Source of the DNA: Actinomycetota bacterium
GTDB taxonomy: Bacteria; Actinomycetota; Acidimicrobiia; Acidimicrobiales; Aldehydirespiratoraceae
Assembly (NCBI GenBank): GCA_029979265.1
Contig: JAPOHW010000015.1
Coordinates: 1 to 64,000 of the forward strand
Reading direction: 5' to 3'
Length of the DNA: 64,000 nucleotides
Position 1 is the stretch's first letter. Each line of letters begins with the position of its first letter. Shown piece by piece: positions 8,494-17,200 of this stretch. The position numbers and the translations under genes were made by a program. The notes beneath the pieces were generated by a model. It worked only from the letters and a program-made list of their open reading frames with translations, made no database searches and was not told the origin of the DNA.

Positions 8494-9500
8494 CGGTTGT
8501 TTCCCTTCGCTCGGCTCACGCCTGAGGTGTGTGTCATCTGGACGAGCCAGTCACGCTCGTCTTCCCATTCGCGGAACACCAGCGCGTCCCGAGTCGTCCC
8601 GTTGACCGGGAGCGTCGACAGTGCGGTCTGCAGCGCAAGGCGACCCTGACGGGTCATCGGCATCACTGGGCGGCGACACGGACCGACGGCCCGACCGACC
8701 ATGTTGGTGGCGGTCTTGACGGCCGAGTTGTACTCGGCGTCGACGTTGTTCTCCCAGAAGAACATGTTGGCAGGCAGCATCTTCGCCCACAGTTCGAGTG
8801 CCGCAGCATGCTCACCGGCCTGGATGAGTTGCCAGAGTTCCACGCATTCGTGAGGCATGACGTTGGCCGCCCCCCAGATCCAACCGGCAGCTCCGGCCAT
8901 CGCCGCAAACGGGGCCAGCGGGTCGGCACCTGCGAGCACATGCCCGCCGATCCCGATCAACTTCTGGGCTCGGATCAGGTCGCCGGTGGAGTCTTTGATG
9001 TACTCGATGTTCTCGATCGCGATCAGTTGGCGGTACAGATCGGGGTGGATGTCGAAGCCGCTGTTGACCGGGATGTTGTAGAGCACGATCGGAATGTCGA
9101 TCGCCTGGGCGAGCTTTTCGTAGTGGAACAGCACACCCCGCTCGAAGGGGCCCTCGAAGTACGGAGGAAGCACCATGGCCGCCGACGCCCCCTGATCGGC
9201 CGCCCGACGGGTGCGCTCGATCGCATCGGTCGTCGTGATTGCCGAGGTTTGCGCGATGACTGGGATCCGGTTGTCGACGATCTCGACACCGAGACCGATG
9301 ATGCGGTCCTTCTCGTCGTCGGACAGAAACGCAAACTCCCCGGTGCCGGCGCACAGCACCAGACCGTGAACACCGGCATCGATCAGGCGCTCGATGTGGT
9401 CCCGTAGACGCCCCTCGTCGACGCGCTCTCCCGTGTCGTCGAACGGCGAACACATCGCTGCACACACACCGTGCAGCAGAGGGGTGGTTGTGTCTCTCAC
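8490..9500 (-). CDS. DapA/KdgD-family Schiff-base lyase or dehydratase
   Basis: A 336-residue TIM-barrel of the dihydrodipicolinate synthase family, slightly longer than the usual 300 because of a C-terminal tail. The Schiff-base lysine is in YIKDSTGD and the proton-relay tyrosine in VLYNIPVNSG. The phosphate/carboxylate loop reads CAGTGEFAFLS, which is closer to 5-dehydro-4-deoxyglucarate dehydratase-type GTGEF than to the GTTGE of true DapA. Family members of this kind, as well as hydroxyproline-pathway deaminases, release 2-oxoglutarate semialdehyde, which the coupled aldehyde dehydrogenase could oxidise. The start is a GTG preceded by a GAGGAAG stretch. It is not a lysine biosynthesis enzyme by context. 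Confidence 0.85.
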   Translation of the reverse strand: MRDTTTPLLHGVCAAMCSPFDDTGERVDEGRLRDHIERLIDAGVHGLVLCAGTGEFAFLSDDEKDRIIGLGVEIVDNRIPVIAQTSAITTTDAIERTRRAADQGASAAMVLPPYFEGPFERGVLFHYEKLAQAIDIPIVLYNIPVNSGFDIHPDLYRQLIAIENIEYIKDSTGDLIRAQKLIGIGGHVLAGADPLAPFAAMAGAAGWIWGAANVMPHECVELWQLIQAGEHAAALELWAKMLPANMFFWENNVDAEYNSAVKTATNMVGRAVGPCRRPVMPMTRQGRLALQTALSTLPVNGTTRDALVFREWEDERDWLVQMTHTSGVSRAKGNNR

Positions 9501-9542
9501 TCGCTTCCTCGCTCTCGTCTCACACTGTTCCTCACGCTCGTC

Positions 9543-11093
9543 TCACTCGAGCGTCTCTGGAATCTCCCGCACACGGCGGTCGACGAAGTCACGAAGTGCT
9601 TCGTCGACGTCATCGGGCAGTTTCGGTTCGTCGTAGTCGGCCAGCAACTGCTGTGCCTTCCTGGTGCCACGAGCTTCGGCATCCTCACCTCCAGCCGCAA
9701 GCCACTGCTCGTAGCCATCGCTGTCCATCAGTTCCGGCATCGCAAACGCCGATTCGAAATTGGCGAGTGTGTGCGTCGTGCCGAGGAAATGACCTCCCGG
9801 CTCGACCTCGTCCAATGCGGCGAGCGCGTCGTCGAGCTCTCCGAAGTTGATCCCCTCGACGAAGCGCCGGAACATTTCGGCCTGTTCGCCGTCGATCGCC
9901 GCCTTGGCGTAACTCTGGCACAGCGCCGACTCCATGTAGCCGGTGGTCGACAACACGAAATTGGCGCCGGCGAGGGCGGCACCGAACATGTTGCGCGCCG
10001 CCTCGTACCCGGCTTGCGCGTCGAATGCCTTCGATGCCGTGCACATTCCCGAGCACCGCCACGGAAGCCGGTAGCGACGAGCAAGCTGGCCAACCAGCAG
10101 GTTCATGTGGTCGATGTCGGGCGTGCCGGCCATCGGGGCACCCGATTTCATCGAGACGGTGGCGAGCCACTGGCCGTACACCGCCGGCGAGCCGGGGCGA
10201 ACGATCTGACTGAACGCCACGCCCGCAAGCGCCTCTGCGTTGATCTGCACGACCGAACCGATCGTCGATGCCGGCGTCGACGCCCCGCCGAGCACGAACG
10301 GCGAGAACAGCATCGCCTGGTTTGCCCCGCTGTACACCTTGACCGCGTCGAGCATCGTGGCGTCCCACACCAGCGGCGAGTTGCCGTTGGCAAGGCACGT
10401 CATGACCGTGTGCTGATCGACGAACTCCTCACCGAACAGCAGCCGCGCCATCTCGAGCGAGTCCTCGGCCCGCTCCCGACTGGTGACCGCACCCATGAAG
10501 GGCTTGGTCGAATGCTTCAGCAGCGAGTAGGTCATGTGCAGATGCCGGTGTGGCACGGCAATGTCCATCGGCTCGCACAGCACTCCCCCCGACATCTGCA
10601 TCGCTGGCGTCATCTGGGCGATCTTGGCGAAGTTGTCGAAGTCGTCGAGCGTGGCGTTGCGGCGGGTTCCGTCGAGATCACGGACGAACGGTGCGCCATA
10701 GGCCGGTGTGAAGATGCTCTTGCGGCCGCCCAGGGTCACGGTCCGCTCGGGATCGCGAGCGATCATGGTGTACTCGGCCGGCGCAGTGGCGATGCGTTCC
10801 ATCAGAAACTCGCGATCGATCCGCAGGCGATGGCCGTCGATCGCCACACCCCCGCCCGCACCGGCCCGCCGCCACATCTCGATCGAATCGTCGTCACGAA
10901 ACTCGATCCCGGTCGTCTCCAGCAGCGTCATCGTGCGGTCGTGCACGATGTCGACCTGTTCGGGCAGGATCGCATCGAGATACGGAATGCCTCGCTCCAT
11001 CTCGGGCAGGAATCGCTGGGTGTACGCGGTTCGTGCGTCACGGCGAGCGCCTCGACCCCGACGGCTCGGGCGGGTCGACGTGGCATCCGTCAC
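9543..11093 (-). CDS. MttB-family (non-pyrrolysine) trimethylamine/betaine methyltransferase homologue
   Basis: A 516-residue member of the MttB family. Recognisable stretches are FTPAYGAPFVRDLDG, GANQAMLFSPFVLGGASTP, YGQWLATVSMKSGAPMAGTPD and MCTASKAFDAQAGYEAARN. The frame is uninterrupted, so there is no amber pyrrolysine codon as in archaeal trimethylamine methyltransferases. Non-Pyl homologues demethylate glycine betaine, proline betaine or carnitine to a corrinoid protein. I chose the GTG at 11093 with AGGAG upstream rather than the TTG/ATG-like extension at 11201, whose first 36 residues are Arg-rich and unlike the family. It heads the operon with lyase, aldehyde dehydrogenase, amine oxidase and SDRs. 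No corrinoid protein (MttC) or reactivase is in the window, so the methyl acceptor is unknown. Confidence 0.88.
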   Translation of the reverse strand: MTDATSTRPSRRGRGARRDARTAYTQRFLPEMERGIPYLDAILPEQVDIVHDRTMTLLETTGIEFRDDDSIEMWRRAGAGGGVAIDGHRLRIDREFLMERIATAPAEYTMIARDPERTVTLGGRKSIFTPAYGAPFVRDLDGTRRNATLDDFDNFAKIAQMTPAMQMSGGVLCEPMDIAVPHRHLHMTYSLLKHSTKPFMGAVTSRERAEDSLEMARLLFGEEFVDQHTVMTCLANGNSPLVWDATMLDAVKVYSGANQAMLFSPFVLGGASTPASTIGSVVQINAEALAGVAFSQIVRPGSPAVYGQWLATVSMKSGAPMAGTPDIDHMNLLVGQLARRYRLPWRCSGMCTASKAFDAQAGYEAARNMFGAALAGANFVLSTTGYMESALCQSYAKAAIDGEQAEMFRRFVEGINFGELDDALAALDEVEPGGHFLGTTHTLANFESAFAMPELMDSDGYEQWLAAGGEDAEARGTRKAQQLLADYDEPKLPDDVDEALRDFVDRRVREIPETLE

Positions 11094-11273
11094 GATCCCG
11101 CTCCTGCGAGCGCGAAAGACGAGCGACCGGACTCGGTATCGGGGCACACCGGTGCGCCGTGATGTGTCGTCGCCACGGCGCAGATCGTGACAGTGCGCCA
11201 TCTGCGAGGCAAGACCACCCGCGACGCGCGCCGAGCGTGCAGCCCGGTCTGCTGCGACCGCTGCCAGGTTCGC

Positions 11274-13010
11274 TCACCCGGGGGCAGGTTGCGCACCCCG
11301 GACGAGCCTGCCGTTGAGAACGCCAGTGGGGTCCCCGTTGCGAAACGCCACCTCACCGGCGACGATCGTGTACTCGTACCCCGAGGCTCGCTGCACGAGG
11401 CGACGGCCGCCGGCCGGGAGGTCGTAGGCGACGGTCGGCTCGTGCAGGGTGAGGTTCTCGAAGTCGATGATGTTGAGATCGGCCTTGTAACCGGGAGCGA
11501 CGACACCGCGGTCGAGGAGACCGACCAGACCCGCCGTCTCACTCGTCTGCATCGCAACGAGCCGCTCGAGCGGAAGCTTCGGCCCCCGGGTGCGATCGCG
11601 GCCCCAGTGCTGGATCAGTGTGGTCGGAAAGCTGGCGTCGGAGATCACGCCGCAGTGCGCCCCACCGTCGGACAGTCCGAAGGTCGTGTAGGGATGCTCC
11701 AACATCGTCTGCACAAACGACAGATCGCCGGGGAGATAGTTGAACAGCGGATGGTAGATGAGCGCCCTGCCGTCCTTTTCGAGCAGCGCGTCGTAGGCGA
11801 TCTCCTGGGGGGTCGCACCGTTCGCCACCGCCAGCGCTGCGAACGAGTCCTCCGGTGCCGGCTCGTAGTCGGCCGGGTCACCGAGTCGGAACATCTTGTG
11901 CCAGCTGCTGATGATCTCCGCAGCAAGCCCCTCGGTGAGCGCAGACTGCTCGTCGAGCAGCGCCTTGCGAACCTCGGGCTTGCGCATCTCGGCCACGCGT
12001 TCTTCGAGCGGCATCGGATGCAGTCGGCGATACGACGGGTGGAACGAGAACGGGTTGAGGGTTGCGGTCAATCCGAGCAGCACCCCGGTGGCGCGGGGTG
12101 GGACCTGGCCCCGCATCGGCAGACCGTCGTTTTGGGCCTCCGTGACCGCATCGAGGAGTTCTGTCCACCAGTCGGGTCGGGCATCCTGTTGCTCGACGGT
12201 GATCGATGTCGGTCGTCCCGACGCCTCGGTCATGGCGCGGAACAACCGAAACTCTGCCGGGAAGTCGTAGAAGTCGGAGATGCCCTGCAGCACGCCGGCG
12301 TCGAGTTCCCCGAGTGCCTCGGCGATGCCGACGAGTTCATCCTCGAAGGCGGTGATCGACGGGGTGAGCACCCCGGAGGAATCCTTGTGCTTTTCGGTTC
12401 GGCTGGTCGTGAACCCCAGCGCACCGGCTTCGATCGCCTCCTTGACCACCCGCTTCATGTCGGCGATCTCCTCGGGCGTCGCAACGTCGTGGTTCGCACC
12501 CCGTCGACCCATGACGAAGGTGCGCACAGCCCCATGCGGGACCTGGGTGCCGACATCGATGGCGAGGCTGCGTCGTTCGATGGCATCGAGGTACTCGGGG
12601 AAGGTCTCCCAGTCCCACTGGATCCCCTCGTGCAACGCAGTTCCCGGGATGTCTTCGACCCCTTCCATCAGACCGATCAGCCAGTCCCGTTCTTCGGGCT
12701 GGCACGGGGCGAATCCGACGCCGCAGTTGCCGGTGACGATCGTGGTGACACCGTGGAACGACGACGGTTGGACGTACGGATCCCAGGTGATCTGCCCGTC
12801 GTAGTGGGTGTGCGCATCGACGAAGCCGGGGGTGACGATGCGGCCGGTTGCATCGATGATCTCGGTGCTGGCGCCGATGAGAGATTCGTCGATCGGACCG
12901 ACTGCCACGATGGTTGCACCGGTGAGTGCGACGTCACCGTCGACGGGCGGGGCGCCAGTTCCGTCGTAGATCGTGCCGTTGCGGATCACCATGCTGTACA
13001 CGACGCTCAT
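11274..13010 (-). CDS. N-acyl-D-amino-acid deacylase-like amidohydrolase
   Basis: A 578-residue amidohydrolase-superfamily enzyme. The N-terminal small barrel (MVIRNGTIYDGTG) leads to the metal-binding VTPGFVDAHTHYDGQ. The Cys in TGNCGVG fits the D-aminoacylase Cys metal ligand. C-terminal LSDGGAHCG has the conserved Asp, and the closing RLVQRASGYEYTIVAGEV strand completes the composite domain. D-aminoacylases remove acyl groups from N-acyl-D-amino acids in the cytoplasm; the relatives annotated from actinobacteria are poorly characterised. It lies 180 bp upstream of the mttB-like operon on the same strand. That gap may hold the mttB promoter or be read through. Divergent from the S9 peptidase with only 71 bp between. 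Confidence 0.9.
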   Translation of the reverse strand: MSVVYSMVIRNGTIYDGTGAPPVDGDVALTGATIVAVGPIDESLIGASTEIIDATGRIVTPGFVDAHTHYDGQITWDPYVQPSSFHGVTTIVTGNCGVGFAPCQPEERDWLIGLMEGVEDIPGTALHEGIQWDWETFPEYLDAIERRSLAIDVGTQVPHGAVRTFVMGRRGANHDVATPEEIADMKRVVKEAIEAGALGFTTSRTEKHKDSSGVLTPSITAFEDELVGIAEALGELDAGVLQGISDFYDFPAEFRLFRAMTEASGRPTSITVEQQDARPDWWTELLDAVTEAQNDGLPMRGQVPPRATGVLLGLTATLNPFSFHPSYRRLHPMPLEERVAEMRKPEVRKALLDEQSALTEGLAAEIISSWHKMFRLGDPADYEPAPEDSFAALAVANGATPQEIAYDALLEKDGRALIYHPLFNYLPGDLSFVQTMLEHPYTTFGLSDGGAHCGVISDASFPTTLIQHWGRDRTRGPKLPLERLVAMQTSETAGLVGLLDRGVVAPGYKADLNIIDFENLTLHEPTVAYDLPAGGRRLVQRASGYEYTIVAGEVAFRNGDPTGVLNGRLVRGAQPAPG

Positions 13011-13081
13011 GCTACGACACCGGCTGGCGCCGACCCAGATCCGAGCGACCGCTGACCCACACCCACGGCTAGGGTCCGGCC

Positions 13082-15043
13082 ATGCTTCCAGAGGACATCA
13101 AACGACTCGTCTGGGCCTCCGATCCGCAACTCTCCCCCGACGGCTCGCAGGTCGCCTACGTCGTGACCCGCGTCGACGACGAACGAAACCGTTATCGGAG
13201 TCGGGTGTGGCTCGTGCCATCCGACGGCTCTGCGCCGCCGCGGCCGATCAGCGCCGGTGAGGAGAACGACGCCTCACCTCGGTGGTCTCCGGACGGTCGT
13301 CTCCTCCTCTTCACCTCGACGCGACGCACCGACCAGGCGGGCAAGACCACCTCTGCGCTCTACGCCATGGTCACCGACGGTCCCGGGGAGGCGTCGCTGC
13401 TCGTCGAGCACGACGAGGTCATCTCCGGGGTCGCCATCTCACCCGACTCACGCAAGGTCGCCTACGCCTGTCGAGTACGCGGTGAGCACTACGCAAGCGA
13501 CGACATCGATCGCCGCCCGCCTCGCCGAATCGATCGACGCATGCACCGACTGAACGGCGTCGGGTTCACCCTCGACCGACCGACCCACGTGCACGTGATG
13601 TCCCTCGACGGTGACGGTGAACCACTCGACGTCTCTCCCGGCGATGCAGAGTTCGAGTCACCGTCATGGTTCCCCGACGGCCGGCACCTCGCAGTGGCGC
13701 GAACCAACACCGCCGAGCGGATGCTCGCCGGAGACATTGCGGTCATCGACCTCGACACCCGATCCGTCGAGATCGTCACCGACGGGACCGGCGTCTACCG
13801 ATCACCGGCGGTCGGCCCCGACGGCACCGTGGCACTGGTCGGTCATGACGACGCCATGCTCTTCCCGCACAACAGCAAGCTCGGTGTCTTGGAGGACGGT
13901 GGTTCGGTGCGATGGCTGACCGAACGTCTCGATCGCGACTGGAACACCTTCCCGGTGAGCACAGCTGCGACCTGGAACGCCAACGGCAGTGGGTTGGTCG
14001 GCATCGTCGCAGATCGGGGGGCCGTGCACCTTCGCCAGGTCGACCTTGACGGCACGATCACACCCCTGGTCACCGGCAACCGCTGGGTCACGGGCTGGTC
14101 CGCTGTGAACGGAATGATCGCCTTCGTCGCCGAGGACTCCGAACGACCTGGAGAGCTCCATGTCCTTCGCGACGGTGACGAAACCCGGCTCACCAACGTG
14201 ACGGACTCCTTCGTGCGCATCGCCGAGCCGGTGCAGGCGACACGGTTCACGGCCCCCGCCCCCGGGATCGAGGACGAGGTCGATGCGTGGATCGTCACCC
14301 CGCGCGACCTCGATCCTGATCTCACCTATCCGATGCTCCTGTCGATCCATGGCGGCCCGTTCACCCAGTACGGCGACTATTTCCTCGACGAGGCACAGCT
14401 GTATGCCCGAGCCGGGTTCGTGGTCGTCTACGCCAACCCTCGGGGTGGTTCGGGCCGTGACAACGACTGGGGCCGCTGCATCAGGGGCAAGACGCTCGGT
14501 GGCCCGGGATGGGGATCGGTCGACTTCGACGACTTGATGTCGGTTACCGACACTGCCCTCGAACGGTTTCCGTTCATCGACGAGAGCCGGGTCGGCGTGA
14601 TCGGCGGCAGTTATGGCGGCTACATGACGAGTTGGATCATCGGGCACACCGATCGCTTTGCGGCCGCCTGCTCGGAACGGGCGGTCAACAACGTGTCGAC
14701 GCTCGACATCGGCTCCGACATCGCCGGTGTCGCCAAGTTCTGGTTCGGGATCGATGCGCTCGACGAGGGCGGGCTCGACGAACTCATGCGTCTCTCTCCC
14801 ATCAGTTACGTCGACAACATGTCCACCCCCCTGCTGATCATCCACTCCGACGACGATCTGCGTTGCCCGTTCGATCAAGCCGATCAGCTCTACTACGCCC
14901 TGCGTGATCGGGATCACGACGTCGAGTACTACCGATTCCCCGGTGAGACCCACGAGCTCAGCCGCTCCGGTTCCCCGATCCATCGGATGCAGCGAGCCGA
15001 ACTGATCATCGACTTCTTCACGGACCGCCTCGGCCCCCTCTAG
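13082..15043 (+). CDS. S9-family serine peptidase (acylaminoacyl-peptidase-like)
   Basis: A 653-residue prolyl-oligopeptidase-family protein. An N-terminal beta-propeller of about 390 residues contains repeated LSPDG/WSPDG/ISPDS-type TolB/PD40 blades. A C-terminal alpha/beta-hydrolase domain follows with nucleophile S510 in GGSYGGY, the acidic residue in the IHSDDD cluster (590-592) and H624 in GETHE. There is no signal peptide, so it acts in the cytoplasm on short or N-acylated peptides. Pairing with the divergent D-aminoacylase-like gene hints at breakdown of acylated peptides. Its TAG stop shares the CTAG with the stop of the convergent downstream gene, so the two coding regions overlap by 4 bp tail to tail. 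Confidence 0.93.
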   Translation: MLPEDIKRLVWASDPQLSPDGSQVAYVVTRVDDERNRYRSRVWLVPSDGSAPPRPISAGEENDASPRWSPDGRLLLFTSTRRTDQAGKTTSALYAMVTDGPGEASLLVEHDEVISGVAISPDSRKVAYACRVRGEHYASDDIDRRPPRRIDRRMHRLNGVGFTLDRPTHVHVMSLDGDGEPLDVSPGDAEFESPSWFPDGRHLAVARTNTAERMLAGDIAVIDLDTRSVEIVTDGTGVYRSPAVGPDGTVALVGHDDAMLFPHNSKLGVLEDGGSVRWLTERLDRDWNTFPVSTAATWNANGSGLVGIVADRGAVHLRQVDLDGTITPLVTGNRWVTGWSAVNGMIAFVAEDSERPGELHVLRDGDETRLTNVTDSFVRIAEPVQATRFTAPAPGIEDEVDAWIVTPRDLDPDLTYPMLLSIHGGPFTQYGDYFLDEAQLYARAGFVVVYANPRGGSGRDNDWGRCIRGKTLGGPGWGSVDFDDLMSVTDTALERFPFIDESRVGVIGGSYGGYMTSWIIGHTDRFAAACSERAVNNVSTLDIGSDIAGVAKFWFGIDALDEGGLDELMRLSPISYVDNMSTPLLIIHSDDDLRCPFDQADQLYYALRDRDHDVEYYRFPGETHELSRSGSPIHRMQRAELIIDFFTDRLGPL

Positions 15044-15783
15044 GGCTCTACCTCCTCGGCATTCCAGGTCGTAACCGCGCCGACACTTCCCGGTCGCGGG
15101 GTCATCAGCTCGGTGTGACCGCCGACCACGTACCCCTTCTCGGTTGCCGCCCACGCAAGCAGGTCGCGGTCGGCAGTCCCCGAGTCGTCGAGGCCGCGGC
15201 TCGTGTCGAAGTCTTTGCGCAGCTCGATCCAGTTCTCGAGGTGGGTCGCCCAGACCACGATCACCTCGCGGTTGTTGTTGATCACCTCGAGGAGGTTGGT
15301 GAGGTGGATCCCTCGAGTCTCGAGGTGCGGCACCCGCTGCTGGGCGACCTCGGCGAGGTAGTCGACCTGACTTCCGGGTCGGACCTCGAGCAGTTGGTGG
15401 ACGAAGACCGTGCACCGAAGATCGCGGGCCTCCAGCTCCTCGCGCGTCGGGCAGCCCGGCACAGAGCCCCCGATGCGATCGACTCCACCGGTGCGGAACT
15501 GTGCAGCATCGTCCCACCAGTCGCCGTAGAACGTGGCCCGCCGCTTGAGATTGAGCCGGTCGAGATTCCGGGTCCAGGCGTCCCAACCGTCGGGTCCACC
15601 GTCGTGGATGTTGACGACTCTGGGCCAGCGCCCACCCGATGCGCCGATCACGAAAAAGGTGCCCTGGAGCCTGAAGAGGCCGGGCATGGCGTGGACCGGT
15701 TCCGCTGCGGCCGCGTCCATGTAGTCGTACTGGCCCTGCCCGACGATGTCGACGGTCTCATGCAGGTAGAAACGTCTCGGCAT
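15040..15783 (-). CDS. Uncharacterised NIPSNAP-like protein
   Basis: A 247-residue cytoplasmic protein with no signal peptide or membrane segment that I do not recognise with certainty. Two halves each start with a strand that reads like a dimeric alpha/beta-barrel: FYLHETVDIVGQGQYDYMDA and, at about residue 125, CTVFVHQLLEVRPGSQVDYL. Each half is rich in aromatic residues and ends in a W-containing helix (WDAWTRNLDRL, THLENWIELRKDF). This duplicated layout resembles NIPSNAP-type or antibiotic-monooxygenase-type folds, but the catalytic role, if any, cannot be read. It is 11 bp upstream of the EamA transporter stop on the same strand, so it follows the SET and EamA genes in a likely operon. 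Confidence 0.6.
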   Translation of the reverse strand: MPRRFYLHETVDIVGQGQYDYMDAAAAEPVHAMPGLFRLQGTFFVIGASGGRWPRVVNIHDGGPDGWDAWTRNLDRLNLKRRATFYGDWWDDAAQFRTGGVDRIGGSVPGCPTREELEARDLRCTVFVHQLLEVRPGSQVDYLAEVAQQRVPHLETRGIHLTNLLEVINNNREVIVVWATHLENWIELRKDFDTSRGLDDSGTADRDLLAWAATEKGYVVGGHTELMTPRPGSVGAVTTWNAEEVEP

Positions 15784-15794
15784 CGCTCAACCCC

Positions 15795-16670
15795 TCAGAT
15801 CGCCTGCATCTCGGCTTCGCGACGAACGACGAGCGACAGTGCAGCCAGGGTCACAACCATGCCCGAAATCTGGAGCAGGTTCACGGTCTGGTCCAGAACC
15901 ACGACGGCCCCGAGGGTCGACATCACCGGAATGGCTAGCGTCAACATGGCGGTGATCACGAGACGAACCTGGTTGTGCGACCAGTTGACGAGCAGGTGCC
16001 CGGTCCCGGGGACCGCGAGCAGCGCGCAGAGCCAGATCCACTGTGTGGGCGACGGCCAGTCGATACCGCCGGCGTCGATGACGGAGATGGGAAACAGGGT
16101 GATCGCTCCAGTGATCCACAGGCAGGCCTGGAACTCGATGATCGCAACCGTCTCGCGACCTCGCTTCGCCAGTGCGAAGTACGCGGCGAAGAAGAGCATC
16201 GCAACGAACGACAGCACGTCGCCGAGGGGCGACCAGGTCGAGTGCTGGGTCGACCCGAACACCACCAGCACCACGCCGATCATCGACACCGCCGTCACGC
16301 CGATCAGCAAGCCCGTCACCCGTTCGCGGAACGCACGGGCGGCAACGGCGAGCAGCACAATGGGTGTCAGATTCGAGATCACCGTCGCATTCGCGACCTC
16401 GGTCTCACGGATGGCGACGAAAAAGATGGCGATCTCGATGGCGATGACGACACCGGCGGGGGCGACCGCCTTGACCATTGCAGCGGTGATCCGTCGACCC
16501 GAGACGTACACCGCACCGGCGTAGACGACGGCGCCGAGGAGGATGCGCCAGAACGCGATCTGCAGCCCGTCCATCGGTGCCTTCACCACCATCACGTTCC
16601 CGGCCGCCCAGCACGTCACGCCGAGCACTGCCCCGGCGAGGCCCGCTGGGGTCGAGCGTGCGACGCTCAC
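15795..16670 (-). CDS. EamA/DMT-family transporter
   Basis: A 291-residue integral membrane protein with about ten hydrophobic segments in two five-helix repeats, the usual drug/metabolite transporter layout. Examples are GLAGAVLGVTCWAAGNVMVV at the start and ISGMVVTLAALSLVV at the end. The ORF track gives a longer frame from 16772. The GTG at 16670, which overlaps the upstream SET gene stop as GTGA, gives a normal EamA N-terminus, and the extra 34 residues are Arg-rich, so the shorter start is preferred. It probably exports or imports a small metabolite; the substrate is unknown. Co-transcribed with the SET-domain gene. Confidence 0.88.
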   Translation of the reverse strand: MSVARSTPAGLAGAVLGVTCWAAGNVMVVKAPMDGLQIAFWRILLGAVVYAGAVYVSGRRITAAMVKAVAPAGVVIAIEIAIFFVAIRETEVANATVISNLTPIVLLAVAARAFRERVTGLLIGVTAVSMIGVVLVVFGSTQHSTWSPLGDVLSFVAMLFFAAYFALAKRGRETVAIIEFQACLWITGAITLFPISVIDAGGIDWPSPTQWIWLCALLAVPGTGHLLVNWSHNQVRLVITAMLTLAIPVMSTLGAVVVLDQTVNLLQISGMVVTLAALSLVVRREAEMQAI

Positions 16671-17173
16671 GCGCCGTCGATGCGTTTCTGCACATGCGGC
16701 ATGAAGTACCCCGCGTACCGTTCCTGCACGTCGGCGCGTTGCCAATCGGTCTCGCGCACCGTTCCGCGGCACACGTCAGTCCCGCACAGGCACGCCAATG
16801 CGTACGGCTCGACCCGAGCCATTGCATAGTCGTGGCAGAGCTCTTCACCCGCCTCGATGTCTCGGATCGCCACATAGGTGACGTTTCCCTCGAACCCGAC
16901 GTTGGCGTCGCAACTGTGGTTGATGTGCACGACCATCGCCTCGTACTCGTCGGGCGAGCGGGGCGAAAGAAAGAGCCCCTCTGCGATCTGCAGACTGAAG
17001 TCGCCGATCTCCTCGGTGAGGCGCTGGACCTCGTCGAAACCGACGACATGGCCGACCTTGACCGCAACCGGTTCGTCCTTGGCGATCGAGTCGTTGGCGA
17101 AGACAGCGAGCCCACCGAGATGGCTCGCACGAACATCGACCTTTGGCGATCGCCAGACGGATACCGGCTCCAT
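16667..17173 (-). CDS. Small SET-domain protein
   Basis: A 168-residue protein built almost entirely of a SET domain. It has an N-terminal strand (GGLAVFANDSIAKDEPV), the pseudoknot-forming NHSCDANV motif and GEELCHDYA with the catalytic-type Tyr. A post-SET-like cysteine group CLCGTDVCRG follows. SET proteins are lysine N-methyltransferases using S-adenosylmethionine; stand-alone bacterial versions are uncommon outside a few phyla and most have unknown targets. The larger ORF-track frame up to 18046 is antisense shadow of the MFS gene. The start at MEPVSVW lies 27 bp from the divergent MFS start, leaving a very short shared promoter region. Confidence 0.85.
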   Translation of the reverse strand: MEPVSVWRSPKVDVRASHLGGLAVFANDSIAKDEPVAVKVGHVVGFDEVQRLTEEIGDFSLQIAEGLFLSPRSPDEYEAMVVHINHSCDANVGFEGNVTYVAIRDIEAGEELCHDYAMARVEPYALACLCGTDVCRGTVRETDWQRADVQERYAGYFMPHVQKRIDGA

Positions 17174-17200
17174 TTGCGGAGTATGGCAGGCTGAGCCGCG

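Noticed and set aside
8490-9500. Lysine-pathway dihydrodipicolinate synthase (dapA)
   Set aside because: The GTGEF loop and coupling to aldehyde dehydrogenase and amine oxidase point to catabolism, not lysine synthesis.
9543-11093. Pyrrolysine-containing MttB
   Set aside because: No in-frame TAG occurs in the gene; it belongs to the non-Pyl branch.
9471-11162. Long plus-strand ORF opposite the mttB-like gene
   Set aside because: Arg-rich low-complexity translation without family features; the other strand encodes a clear MttB homologue. Typical GC-rich antisense shadow.
11187-13055. 622-residue plus-strand ORF
   Set aside because: Mirror frame of the D-aminoacylase-like gene; no recognisable domain and no ribosome site.
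13802-15586. 594-residue minus-strand ORF
   Set aside because: Antisense to the S9 peptidase; composition is that of a shadow frame.
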